From: an uncultured Eubacteriales bacterium
GTDB lineage: Bacteria > Bacillota > Clostridia > Oscillospirales > Oscillospiraceae
Reading direction: 5' to 3'
DNA length: 64,000 nucleotides
Assembly: GCA_900550165.1 (NCBI GenBank)
Contig: URQY01000005.1
Span: 5,160-69,159, forward strand
The notes under the pieces are model-generated. The model made no database searches. It saw only the letters and a program-made list of their open reading frames with translations, and was not told where the DNA came from. Both the position numbers and the translations under genes were made by a program. Positions 56,784 through 64,000 of this stretch are shown in pieces (position 1 is the stretch's first letter; the number at the start of each line of letters is the position of its first letter).

Positions 56784-58253
56784 ATGACAGAGAATCACAA
56801 CACCTTCCCGGCGCGCCACATTCACGAAGAATGCGGCGTGTTCGGCATCTTTACCCCTCAGGAGGCGGATGTCGCCTCCTACGCCTACTACGCGCTCTAT
56901 TCCCTCCAGCACCGCGGGCAGGAGAGCGCGGGCATCGTCGTCAATGATGACGGCCTGTTCCGCTCGCTGCGCGACACCGGCCTTGTGAGCGAGGTCTTCC
57001 CGCCCGAGCAGCTCAAAAGCCTCGGCAGGGGCACGATCGCCGTCGGCCATGTGCGCTACGGCACGACCGGCAGCGACAATAAGCGCAACGTTCAGCCGAT
57101 TTTAGTGAACCACTTCAAGGGCCGCATGGCGCTCGCGCACAACGGCAACCTGACGAACTCGCGTGAGCTGAGGCAGGAACTTGAGAGCAAAGGCTCCATC
57201 TTCCAGACCACGACCGACAGCGAGGTCATCGCCTACATCATCGTGCAGGAGAGACTGAAGAAGGGCTCCATCGAGGCGGCCGTCTCCGCGGCGATGGACC
57301 GCATCGAGGGCGCGTATTCCCTCGTCCTCTCGTCGCCGACGAAGCTCATCGCCGCGCGCGACGTTCACGGCTTCCGCCCGCTCTGCATGGGCAGACTGAA
57401 GGACGGCTCCGTCGTCTTCGCCTCCGAGTCCTGTGCGCTCGACGCCATCGGCGCCGAGTTTGAACGCGATATCCGCCCCGGCGAGATCGTCGTGGTCGAT
57501 GCGAGCGGCGTCCGCTCGGATACGAGTCACTGCGGCAAAGCGCCGAGAAAGCTCTGCGTCTTCGAGTTCATCTACTTTGCCCGCCCCGATTCTGTCATCG
57601 ACGGCAGCAGCGTCCATGTCGCGCGCCAGCGCGCGGGTGCGTTTCTCGCGCTCGAGCATCCCGTGCAGGCGGACGTTGTCATCGGCGTGCCGGATTCCGG
57701 CCTTGATGCGGCGCTCGGCTACGCGCGCCAGAGCGGTATCCCCTACGGCATCGGCTTTATCAAGAATAAATACATTGGCCGCACGTTCATCTCGCCCACG
57801 CAGACCATGCGCGAAAACGAGGTCAACATCAAGCTCAATCCCATCCGCTCCGTGGTCGAGGGCAAGCGCGTCGTGCTCATTGACGACTCGATCGTCCGCG
57901 GCACGACCTGCCGCCGCACGATCGATCTGCTCCGCAAGGCGGGCGCAAAGGAGATCCATATGCGCGTCAGCGCGCCGCCGTTTGTCTCCGAGTGCTACTA
58001 CGGCACGGATATCGACGACAAGAACAACCTCATCGCCACGCATCACACGGTCGATGAGATCGCGAAGATCATCGGCGTCGACTCGCTCGGCTACTTAAGC
58101 ATCGAGGACGTCGTCAAGCTCGCCGACAACACCGAAAACGGCTTCTGCACGGCCTGCTTCGGCGGCGGCTATCCGACCAATATTCCAAAAGACGGCGGCA
58201 AGGACCGCTTTGAGTGTAAGATCAGTGAAGGGGAGAAGAAAAAGAATGCGTAG
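56784..58253 (+). CDS. purF: Amidophosphoribosyltransferase
   Basis: PurF makes phosphoribosylamine from PRPP and glutamine, the first committed purine step. The 489-residue protein has an N-terminal propeptide ending before the nucleophile Cys (HEECGVFGIF), a glutaminase domain (SLQHRGQESAGI) and a PRTase domain with VVLIDDSIVRGTTCR. Cysteines in KLCVFEF, SECYYGTD and GFCTACFGG match the [4Fe-4S] ligands of the B. subtilis-type enzyme. ATG 56784 is preferred to the TTG two codons upstream; no good ribosome site is visible, suggesting coupling to purC. Confidence 0.95.
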   Translation: MTENHNTFPARHIHEECGVFGIFTPQEADVASYAYYALYSLQHRGQESAGIVVNDDGLFRSLRDTGLVSEVFPPEQLKSLGRGTIAVGHVRYGTTGSDNKRNVQPILVNHFKGRMALAHNGNLTNSRELRQELESKGSIFQTTTDSEVIAYIIVQERLKKGSIEAAVSAAMDRIEGAYSLVLSSPTKLIAARDVHGFRPLCMGRLKDGSVVFASESCALDAIGAEFERDIRPGEIVVVDASGVRSDTSHCGKAPRKLCVFEFIYFARPDSVIDGSSVHVARQRAGAFLALEHPVQADVVIGVPDSGLDAALGYARQSGIPYGIGFIKNKYIGRTFISPTQTMRENEVNIKLNPIRSVVEGKRVVLIDDSIVRGTTCRRTIDLLRKAGAKEIHMRVSAPPFVSECYYGTDIDDKNNLIATHHTVDEIAKIIGVDSLGYLSIEDVVKLADNTENGFCTACFGGGYPTNIPKDGGKDRFECKISEGEKKKNA

Positions 58254-59280
58254 TTTTTCCGAGAGCTACCGTGATGCCGGCGTGAATATCGAGGCCGGCT
58301 ATGAGGGCGTTAAGCTGATGAAAAAGCACGTCCGGCGCACCATGATCCCGGGCGTCGTGTCCGATATCGGCGGCTTCGGCGGCCTGTTCGCGCCCGACCT
58401 CACCGGCATGAAGGAGCCTGTGCTCGTCTCCGGTACAGACGGCGTCGGCACAAAGCAGCGCATCGCGCAGCTGATGGACAAGCACGACTCTGTCGGTATC
58501 GACTGTGTCGCCATGTGCGTCAACGATATCATCTGCTGCGGCGCGAAGCCCATCTTCTTCCTCGACTACATCGCCATCGGCAAGAACGAGCCGGAGAAGG
58601 TCGCGACGCTCGTCTCCGGCGTGGCCGAGGGCTGCGTGCAGTCCGGCTGCGCGCTCATCGGCGGCGAGACCGCCGAGCATCCCGGCACCATGGCTGCCGA
58701 TGACTATGACCTCGCGGGCTTTGCCGTCGGCATCGTCGACCGCGAGAAGATCATCGACCACGACCGCATGAAGGCGGGCGACGTTGTGCTTGCGCTGCCC
58801 TCGAGCGGCGTCCACTCCAACGGCTACTCCCTTGTGCGCAAGGTCTTCAACATTGAGCACGCCGACCTGAACGCCTATATCGATGAACTCGGCTGCACGC
58901 TGGGCGAAGAGCTGCTGCGCCCGACGAAAATTTACGTGAAGCCCGTCCTCGCCGCGATGGAAGCGGCCGACGTCCACGGCGTGAGCCATATCACGGGCGG
59001 CGGCTTCTACGAAAATATTCCCCGCTGCATTCCGGACGGCCTGTGCGCAAGGATCGACAAGTCCTCTCTGCGCACGCCGCCGATCTTCGCGATGCTCCGG
59101 CGCATGGGCGGCATCCCCGAGCATGATATGTTCAACACCTACAACATGGGCGTCGGCATGACGATGGTCGTCGCCAAGGATGACACCGACAAGGCGCTTG
59201 CCGCGTTGAAGAAAAACGGGCAGGACGCCTACGTCATCGGCGAGATCGTGAGCGGGGAAGAGAAGGTCACCTTATGCTGA
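58246..59280 (+). CDS. purM: AIR synthetase
   Basis: PurM closes the imidazole ring of FGAM to AIR with ATP. The 344-residue protein has SYRDAGVNIEAGYEGVKLMKKHV, SGTDGVGTKQRIA, DCVAMCVNDIICCGAKPIFFLDYIA, CALIGGETAEHPG and GVSHITGGGFYENIPR. GGGGAG lies 10 nt before ATG 58246, which is inside the end of purF (8-nt overlap). Confidence 0.97.
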   Translation: MRSFSESYRDAGVNIEAGYEGVKLMKKHVRRTMIPGVVSDIGGFGGLFAPDLTGMKEPVLVSGTDGVGTKQRIAQLMDKHDSVGIDCVAMCVNDIICCGAKPIFFLDYIAIGKNEPEKVATLVSGVAEGCVQSGCALIGGETAEHPGTMAADDYDLAGFAVGIVDREKIIDHDRMKAGDVVLALPSSGVHSNGYSLVRKVFNIEHADLNAYIDELGCTLGEELLRPTKIYVKPVLAAMEAADVHGVSHITGGGFYENIPRCIPDGLCARIDKSSLRTPPIFAMLRRMGGIPEHDMFNTYNMGVGMTMVVAKDDTDKALAALKKNGQDAYVIGEIVSGEEKVTLC

Positions 59281-59882
59281 AAAGCGCGCGCATTGCCGTC
59301 CTCGTCTCGGGCGGCGGCACAAATTTGCAGGCTCTGCTCGACGCGCAGGCAGACGGCAGGATCCCGCACGGCGAGATCGCGCTTGTCATCTCGTCTCAGG
59401 CGGGCGCTTACGCGCTGGAACGCGCAAAAAAGGCGAATGTCTCTGCGCATACCGTGCCGTCGAGCCTCATTCAGCACGATTTTGAGGGAGCCATCGGGCT
59501 GCTGCTGGAGCAGTACCGGATCGACGTCATCGTTTTAGCGGGCTTTTTGAACATTTTGAGTGAAAGCTTTACGAAAAAGTGGCCGCGCCGCATCCTGAAT
59601 ATCCACCCCTCGCTCATCCCGTCGTTCTGCGGCAAGGGAATGTACGGACTCAAGGTCCACGAAGCGGCGCTTGCGCGCGGCGTGAAGGTCACGGGCGCGA
59701 CGGTGCACTTTGTCAACGAGATCCCCGACGGCGGCGAGATCCTCCTGCAAAAGGCGGTCGAGATCGAAGAAAGCGACACGCCGGAGGCCTTGCAGCGCCG
59801 CGTGATGGAGCAGGCCGAATGGCAGCTCCTGCCGCGCGCGACCGAGCTTGTCTGCCGCGCCATCACAGAAAAGGAGAACTGA
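59274..59882 (+). CDS. purN: Phosphoribosylglycinamide formyltransferase
   Basis: PurN transfers formyl from 10-formyl-tetrahydrofolate to GAR. The 202-residue protein has VLVSGGGTNLQALLDA, VLAGFLNIL, NIHPSLIPSFCGKGMYG (catalytic Asn/His) and VTGATVHFVNEIPDGGEILLQ (catalytic Asp). It overlaps the purM stop by 7 nt. One of the two folate-dependent steps that the ZTP switch monitors. Confidence 0.97.
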   Translation: MLKSARIAVLVSGGGTNLQALLDAQADGRIPHGEIALVISSQAGAYALERAKKANVSAHTVPSSLIQHDFEGAIGLLLEQYRIDVIVLAGFLNILSESFTKKWPRRILNIHPSLIPSFCGKGMYGLKVHEAALARGVKVTGATVHFVNEIPDGGEILLQKAVEIEESDTPEALQRRVMEQAEWQLLPRATELVCRAITEKEN

Positions 59883-59883
59883 T

Positions 59884-60516
59884 ATGGTCGACTTTCTGCA
59901 CTTTCTGAAAAATACGTCCTACCCCGGCCGCGGCATTTTAGTCGGTAAGGACCGCGTTTACTATTTCATCATGGGCCGCAGCGAAAACAGCCGCAACCGC
60001 GTCTTCGTCAGGACCGATGACGGCATCCGCACCGAGGCCTTTGACCCTGCCAAGCTTGCCGACCCGAGTCTCATCATCTATCATCCCGTCCGCACGATGG
60101 GGAGCGACCTCGTCGTGACGAACGGCGACCAGACCGACACCATCTGCGAGCACGGCGACTTTCGCCGCGGTCTCATGACGCGCGAATATGAGCCCGATGA
60201 GCCGAACTGGACGCCGCGCATCTCCGCCATCGTGCACGAGGACGGCTCGTTCGAGCTGTCCATCCTCAAGCGCAGAGACGGCCGGTGCCTGCGCGAGTTC
60301 TTCTGCTACGAGGGCTGCGACGCGGACAAGGCCTACTTCATCAGCACCTATCAGGGCGACGGCACGCCGCTGCCGACATTTTCAGGCGAGCCGATGGAGG
60401 TGAGCGTCCCCTCTCCCGAAGAGGTCTGGGAGGCGCTCAATGCGGACAACAAGGTGTCCCTTTACGCAAACGTGAACGGCGAAGTGAAGCTGTTCAACAA
60501 GAACTTAGGCGATTGA
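59884..60516 (+). CDS. purO: PurO-type IMP cyclohydrolase
   Basis: A 210-residue protein resembling the archaeal PurO/IMP_cyclohyd family rather than the MGS-like cyclohydrolase half of PurH. Segments are NTSYPGRGILVG, MGRSENSRNRVF, VVTNGDQTDTI, YEPDEPNWTPRISA and FFCYEGCDADKAYFISTYQGDG. It would close FAICAR to IMP. The next gene encodes only the AICAR transformylase half of PurH, so this fills the missing step. AAGGAG lies 7 nt before the ATG, which is 1 nt after the purN stop. Confidence 0.88.
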   Translation: MVDFLHFLKNTSYPGRGILVGKDRVYYFIMGRSENSRNRVFVRTDDGIRTEAFDPAKLADPSLIIYHPVRTMGSDLVVTNGDQTDTICEHGDFRRGLMTREYEPDEPNWTPRISAIVHEDGSFELSILKRRDGRCLREFFCYEGCDADKAYFISTYQGDGTPLPTFSGEPMEVSVPSPEEVWEALNADNKVSLYANVNGEVKLFNKNLGD

Positions 60517-60526
60517 GGAGAACGAT

Positions 60527-61705
60527 ATGAACGAGCTCGAACTCAAATACGGCTGCAACCCCAACCAGAAGCCCGCGCGCGTCTTTATGAAAGACGGCGG
60601 CGACCTGCCCTTCACCGTTCTGAACGGTAAGCCCGGCTACATCAACCTGCTCGACGCCTTCAACTCCTTCCAGCTCGTGCGCGAGCTGAAGGAGGCCACG
60701 GGCCTTCCCGCGGCGGCGAGCTTCAAGCACGTCTCGCCCGCGGGTGCGGCGCTGGGGCTTCCGCTCGACGAGGTGGACAGGCAGGTCTGCTTTGTTGCGC
60801 CTGACGCGGCTCTTTCGCCCATTGCCTGCGCCTACATCCGCGCCCGCGGCGCGGACCGCCTCTGCTCCTACGGCGACTGGGCGGCGCTCTCCGACGAGTG
60901 CGACGCCGCGACAGCGGAGTATCTGAAAGGCGAGGTCTCCGACGGCATCATCGCCCCCTCGTTCAGCGAAGAGGCGCTTGCCATCCTGAAGACGAAAAAG
61001 GGCGGCAAGTACAACATCGTGCAGATGGACCCTGCCTACGTTCCCGCCCCGCAGGAGCAGAAGGACGTCTTCGGCGTCACGTTTGAGCAGGGCCGCAACA
61101 ACTGCAAGATCGACGAGTCGCTGCTTGCGAACATCGTCACCGAAAATAAGAATCTTCCCGAGGAAGCGAAGCGCGACATGATCGTCTCCCTCATCACGCT
61201 CAAATACACGCAGTCGAACTCCGTCTGCTATGCCAAAGACGGCCAGACCATCGGCGTCGGCGCCGGCCAGCAGAGCCGCATTCACTGCACGCGACTTGCC
61301 GGCGGCAAGGCGGACAACTGGTATCTCCGCCGCCATCCGAAGGTGCTTGCGCTGCCGTTTGTGGACGGCATCCGCCGCCCGGACCGCGACAACGCCATCG
61401 ACATTTACATCTCCGACGAATGCGACGATGTTCTGGCCGACGGCGCGTGGCAGCGCGTATTCAAAGAGCGTCCCGAGCCGCTGACCGCGCAGGAGCGCAG
61501 GGACTGGGTCGCGCGCCAGAGCGGTGTGACCGTCGGCTCCGATGCCTTTTTCCCGTTCGGCGACAACGTCGAGCGCGCAAGAAAGAGCGGCGTCACCTAT
61601 ATCGTCGAGCCCGGCGGCTCGATCCGCGACGACAACGTGATCGAGACCGCGAACAAATACGGCATTACCATGGCCTTTACCGGCCAGCGGCTGTTCCATC
61701 ACTGA
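60527..61705 (+). CDS. purH: AICAR transformylase (PurH without the cyclohydrolase domain)
   Basis: A 392-residue protein matching only the C-terminal AICAR formyltransferase part of PurH: LKYGCNPNQKPA, INLLDAFNSFQLVRELKEATGLPAAASFKHVSPAGAA (catalytic Lys-His), VGAGQQSRIHCTRLAGGKAD and AFFPFGDNVERARKSGV. The 150-200-residue N-terminal MGS-type cyclohydrolase domain is absent from the start, where GAGGAG lies 6 nt before the ATG. It depends on 10-formyl-tetrahydrofolate. The adjacent PurO-like gene supplies the final ring closure. Confidence 0.94.
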   Translation: MNELELKYGCNPNQKPARVFMKDGGDLPFTVLNGKPGYINLLDAFNSFQLVRELKEATGLPAAASFKHVSPAGAALGLPLDEVDRQVCFVAPDAALSPIACAYIRARGADRLCSYGDWAALSDECDAATAEYLKGEVSDGIIAPSFSEEALAILKTKKGGKYNIVQMDPAYVPAPQEQKDVFGVTFEQGRNNCKIDESLLANIVTENKNLPEEAKRDMIVSLITLKYTQSNSVCYAKDGQTIGVGAGQQSRIHCTRLAGGKADNWYLRRHPKVLALPFVDGIRRPDRDNAIDIYISDECDDVLADGAWQRVFKERPEPLTAQERRDWVARQSGVTVGSDAFFPFGDNVERARKSGVTYIVEPGGSIRDDNVIETANKYGITMAFTGQRLFHH

Positions 61706-61723
61706 ACAGGAGGAACAAAGCAA

Positions 61724-63001
61724 ATGAAGCTCATGGTCATCGGCGGCGGAGGCCGCGAACACGCCATCATCAAGAAATTAAAGGAAAATCCCGCGGCCGA
61801 GGTCATCTACTGTCTGCCCGGCAACGGCGGCATTGCCGCCGACGCGACGTGCGTGCCGGAGATCGGCGCAAAGGACATCCCCGCGCAGGTCGAGTTTGCG
61901 AGGGCGCACGGCATCGACTACGCAGTCGTCGCGCAGGACGATCCGCTGGCCCTCGGCGCGGTGGACGCGCTGACCGAGGCGGGCATCCCGTGCTTCGGGC
62001 CCGATAAAAAGGCCGCCGTCATCGAGGCGAGCAAGGCCTTTTCCAAGGATCTTATGAAAAAGTACGGCATTCCCACGGCGAAGTACGAGCTCTTCACCGA
62101 GGTGGAGGCCGCCTGCGCCTATATTGAGGCGCAGGGCGCGCCCATCGTCGTCAAGGCGGACGGCCTCGCGCTCGGCAAGGGCGTCGTCGTTGCGCAGACG
62201 GTCGAGGAGGCGAAAGCCGCCGCGCGCTCCATGATCGAGGACAAGGCCTTCGGTCAGAGCGGCGCGCGCGTCGTCATCGAAGAGTTCATGGAGGGCCCCG
62301 AGGTCTCTGTGCTCAGCTTTACCGACGGCGAGACCGTCGTTCCCATGGCGTCGTCCATGGACCACAAGTGCGCGCTCGACGGCGACAAGGGTCCCAACAC
62401 CGGCGGCATGGGCACGATCGCGCCCAATCCCTACTACACAAAGAAGATTGCGGACGAGTGCATGGAAAAGATCTTCCTGCCCACCATCCGCGCGATGAAG
62501 GCCGAGGGCCGTCCGTTCAAGGGCTGTTTGTACTTCGGTTTGATGCTCACCAAGGACGGCCCCAAGGTCGTGGAGTACAACTGCCGCTTCGGTGATCCCG
62601 AAACGCAGGTCGTGCTGCCGCTTCTCAGATCCGATCTGCTGACCGTCATGCAGGCCACGACGAACGGCACGCTCAAGGACGTTCCTGTCGAGTTTTCGAC
62701 CGATTCCGCCTGCTGCGTCGTCCTTGCCTCAAACGGGTATCCGAAAAAGTACGAGAGCGGCTTCCCCATCACGATGAGCGAAGAAGCTGCCGCGCATACC
62801 TATGTTGCGGGTGCAAAGAAGGACGGGGATCGGCTCCTCACCGCAGGCGGGCGCGTGCTCGGCGTCACGGCGGTCGCCCCCACGCTGGAGAAAGCCGTGC
62901 AGGAGGCCTATCGCCTTGCAGGGGAGGCCCAATTTGCCAACAAATACTGCCGCAGCGACATTGGCCGCAGGGCCCTTGCCGCGCAAAAGGAGAGAGAATA
63001 A
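61724..63001 (+). CDS. purD: Phosphoribosylamine--glycine ligase
   Basis: PurD joins glycine to phosphoribosylamine with ATP. The 425-residue ATP-grasp enzyme has VIGGGGREHAI at the N-terminus, KADGLALGKGVVVAQT (ATP loop), FTDGETVVPMASSMDHK, GPNTGGMGTIAPNPYY and VVEYNCRFGDPETQVVLP (metal-binding). AGGAGG lies 10 nt before the ATG. It directly abuts purL. Confidence 0.97.
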   Translation: MKLMVIGGGGREHAIIKKLKENPAAEVIYCLPGNGGIAADATCVPEIGAKDIPAQVEFARAHGIDYAVVAQDDPLALGAVDALTEAGIPCFGPDKKAAVIEASKAFSKDLMKKYGIPTAKYELFTEVEAACAYIEAQGAPIVVKADGLALGKGVVVAQTVEEAKAAARSMIEDKAFGQSGARVVIEEFMEGPEVSVLSFTDGETVVPMASSMDHKCALDGDKGPNTGGMGTIAPNPYYTKKIADECMEKIFLPTIRAMKAEGRPFKGCLYFGLMLTKDGPKVVEYNCRFGDPETQVVLPLLRSDLLTVMQATTNGTLKDVPVEFSTDSACCVVLASNGYPKKYESGFPITMSEEAAAHTYVAGAKKDGDRLLTAGGRVLGVTAVAPTLEKAVQEAYRLAGEAQFANKYCRSDIGRRALAAQKERE

Positions 63002-64000
63002 ATGGTCTATCGCGTCTGTGTTGAAAAAAAGCCCGGTCTTGCGCCCGAATGCGCGAGCCTTCTTTCCGACTGCCGCTCGTTTCTGGACCTCAGGGGGCTT
63101 GCAAATGTGCGCATCTGGAACCGCTACGACGTCGAGGGCATCGATGAAGCCCTGTTTGCCTATGCGACGAACACCGTCTTCTCCGAGCCGCAGCTCGACC
63201 TGACGAGCGATGAGATCGACGCATCCGGCGCTGCCGCCGTCTTCGCCGTCGAGCCCCTGCCCGGTCAGTTCGACCAGCGCGCCGACAGCGCGGCCCAGTG
63301 CATCCAGCTTTTGAGTCAGGGCGAGCGTCCGCGCATCCGCACGGCGAAGGTCTACGCGCTCTACGGCACGCTTTCTGAAAAAGACGTCGAGGCTGTCAAG
63401 CACCACGTGATCAACCCTGTCGAGAGCCGCGAGGCGTCGCTTGCAAGGCCCGGGACGCTTGCCGAAAATCTGACGGAGCCCAAGTCCGTCGCGTCGGTCG
63501 ACGGCTTTACCGCGATGGACGAGGCAGCGCTCTCCGCACTCCTTTCTGCGATGGGCCTTGCGATGGATCTGGATGATCTCAAGACGCTGCAGGCTTACTT
63601 CCGCGACGAAGAACACCGCGACCCCACCGTGACCGAGGTGCGCGTGGTCGACACCTACTGGTCCGACCACTGCCGCCATACGACCTTCTCCACGCATCTT
63701 GACGAGATCACGATCAACGATCCCGCCGTCAAGGGCGCATATGAGCGCTACCTTGCCGCGCGCGAGGAGGTCTACGGCGCGGAAAAGGCCGCCAAGCGCC
63801 CGCAGACGCTCATGGACATTGCGACCATCGGCACGAAGACGCTCAAATCCCGCGGCCTTCTCACCGAGCTCGACGAGAGCGAGGAGATCAACGCCTGCTC
63901 CATCCACGTTCCCGCCAAGGTGAACGGCGAGGAGCAGGACTGGCTGCTGATGTTCAAGAACGAAACGCACAACCACCCCACCGAGATCGAGCCCTTCGGC
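63002..64000 (+). CDS. purL: Phosphoribosylformylglycinamidine synthase, large form (partial)
   Basis: The first 333 codons of a single-chain FGAM synthase that makes FGAM from FGAR, glutamine and ATP. An N-terminal PurS-like domain (MVYRVCVEKKPGLAPECASLL) leads through a linker region to VVDTYWSDHCRHTTFSTHLDEI and FKNETHNHPTEIEPFG, the signature of the long PurL. No separate purS or purQ is seen, as expected for the fused form. AAGGAG lies 9 nt before the ATG, which follows the purD stop directly. The window ends before the C-terminal glutaminase domain. Confidence 0.95.
   Translation, partial: MVYRVCVEKKPGLAPECASLLSDCRSFLDLRGLANVRIWNRYDVEGIDEALFAYATNTVFSEPQLDLTSDEIDASGAAAVFAVEPLPGQFDQRADSAAQCIQLLSQGERPRIRTAKVYALYGTLSEKDVEAVKHHVINPVESREASLARPGTLAENLTEPKSVASVDGFTAMDEAALSALLSAMGLAMDLDDLKTLQAYFRDEEHRDPTVTEVRVVDTYWSDHCRHTTFSTHLDEITINDPAVKGAYERYLAAREEVYGAEKAAKRPQTLMDIATIGTKTLKSRGLLTELDESEEINACSIHVPAKVNGEEQDWLLMFKNETHNHPTEIEPFG

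Overview
The window reads as chromosomal DNA from a GC-rich anaerobe of the Bacillota, class Clostridia, most likely the Oscillospiraceae (Flavonifractor/Intestinimonas-like). The basis is the gene content: RNA-controlled housekeeping operons (T-box, ZTP and fluoride riboswitches), a modular [FeFe] hydrogenase, DUF3793 next to a flavodoxin, a tandem-OB SSB, and a purine operon with a separate PurO-type IMP cyclohydrolase. This placement is an inference; there is no rRNA in the window.

1-4091 is the right end of an integrated element, visibly AT-richer than the rest. It carries a leftward operon: two small HTH proteins, ParA, a ParB-like protein and a DinD/BRO-like protein. Iteron-like AGTTCTCTCC repeats lie upstream, and three palindromes exactly 48 bp apart lie inside the ParB-like gene. 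The element ends at a 3' fragment of tRNA-Leu(CAA), the probable attachment site.

4092-20168 is core genome: a phosphoribosyltransferase, PspC, T-box-pheS-pheT, ireB, a WalR-box unit ending in an NlpC/P60 hydrolase, the leftward block ylxM-ffh-rpsP-khpA / rimM-trmD, an M16 peptidase pair followed by lgt, a truncated MocR-type regulator and tRNA-Thr(CGT).

20.2-38.4 kb is a mosaic of small units: ogt, a CPA2 antiporter, threonine aldolase with a divergent LysR, a two-component system next to a DUF4956/VTC/Cthe_2159 cluster that shares a symmetric operator, DegV divergent from DUF1836, a fluoride-riboswitch antiporter, DUF3842 plus an ECF S component behind an unexplained leader, a fused uridine kinase, and YeiH with a LysR.

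38.4-48.6 kb is metabolic and mostly leftward: an amidohydrolase, proBA, a LysR, a two-gene [FeFe] hydrogenase whose NuoF-like partner lacks the flavin domain, an SSB, serA and serC. 48.8-55.1 kb holds an unfamiliar four-gene operon (DUF2975-like membrane protein, XRE regulator, two exported paralogues), a degenerate E2-like acyltransferase, an AraC regulator and a DUF3793-flavodoxin unit with a GTTAGAT operator.

55.3-64.0 kb is the purine operon: ZTP riboswitch, purE-purC-purF-purM-purN-purO-like-purH(AICAR transformylase only)-purD-purL, the last running off the edge.
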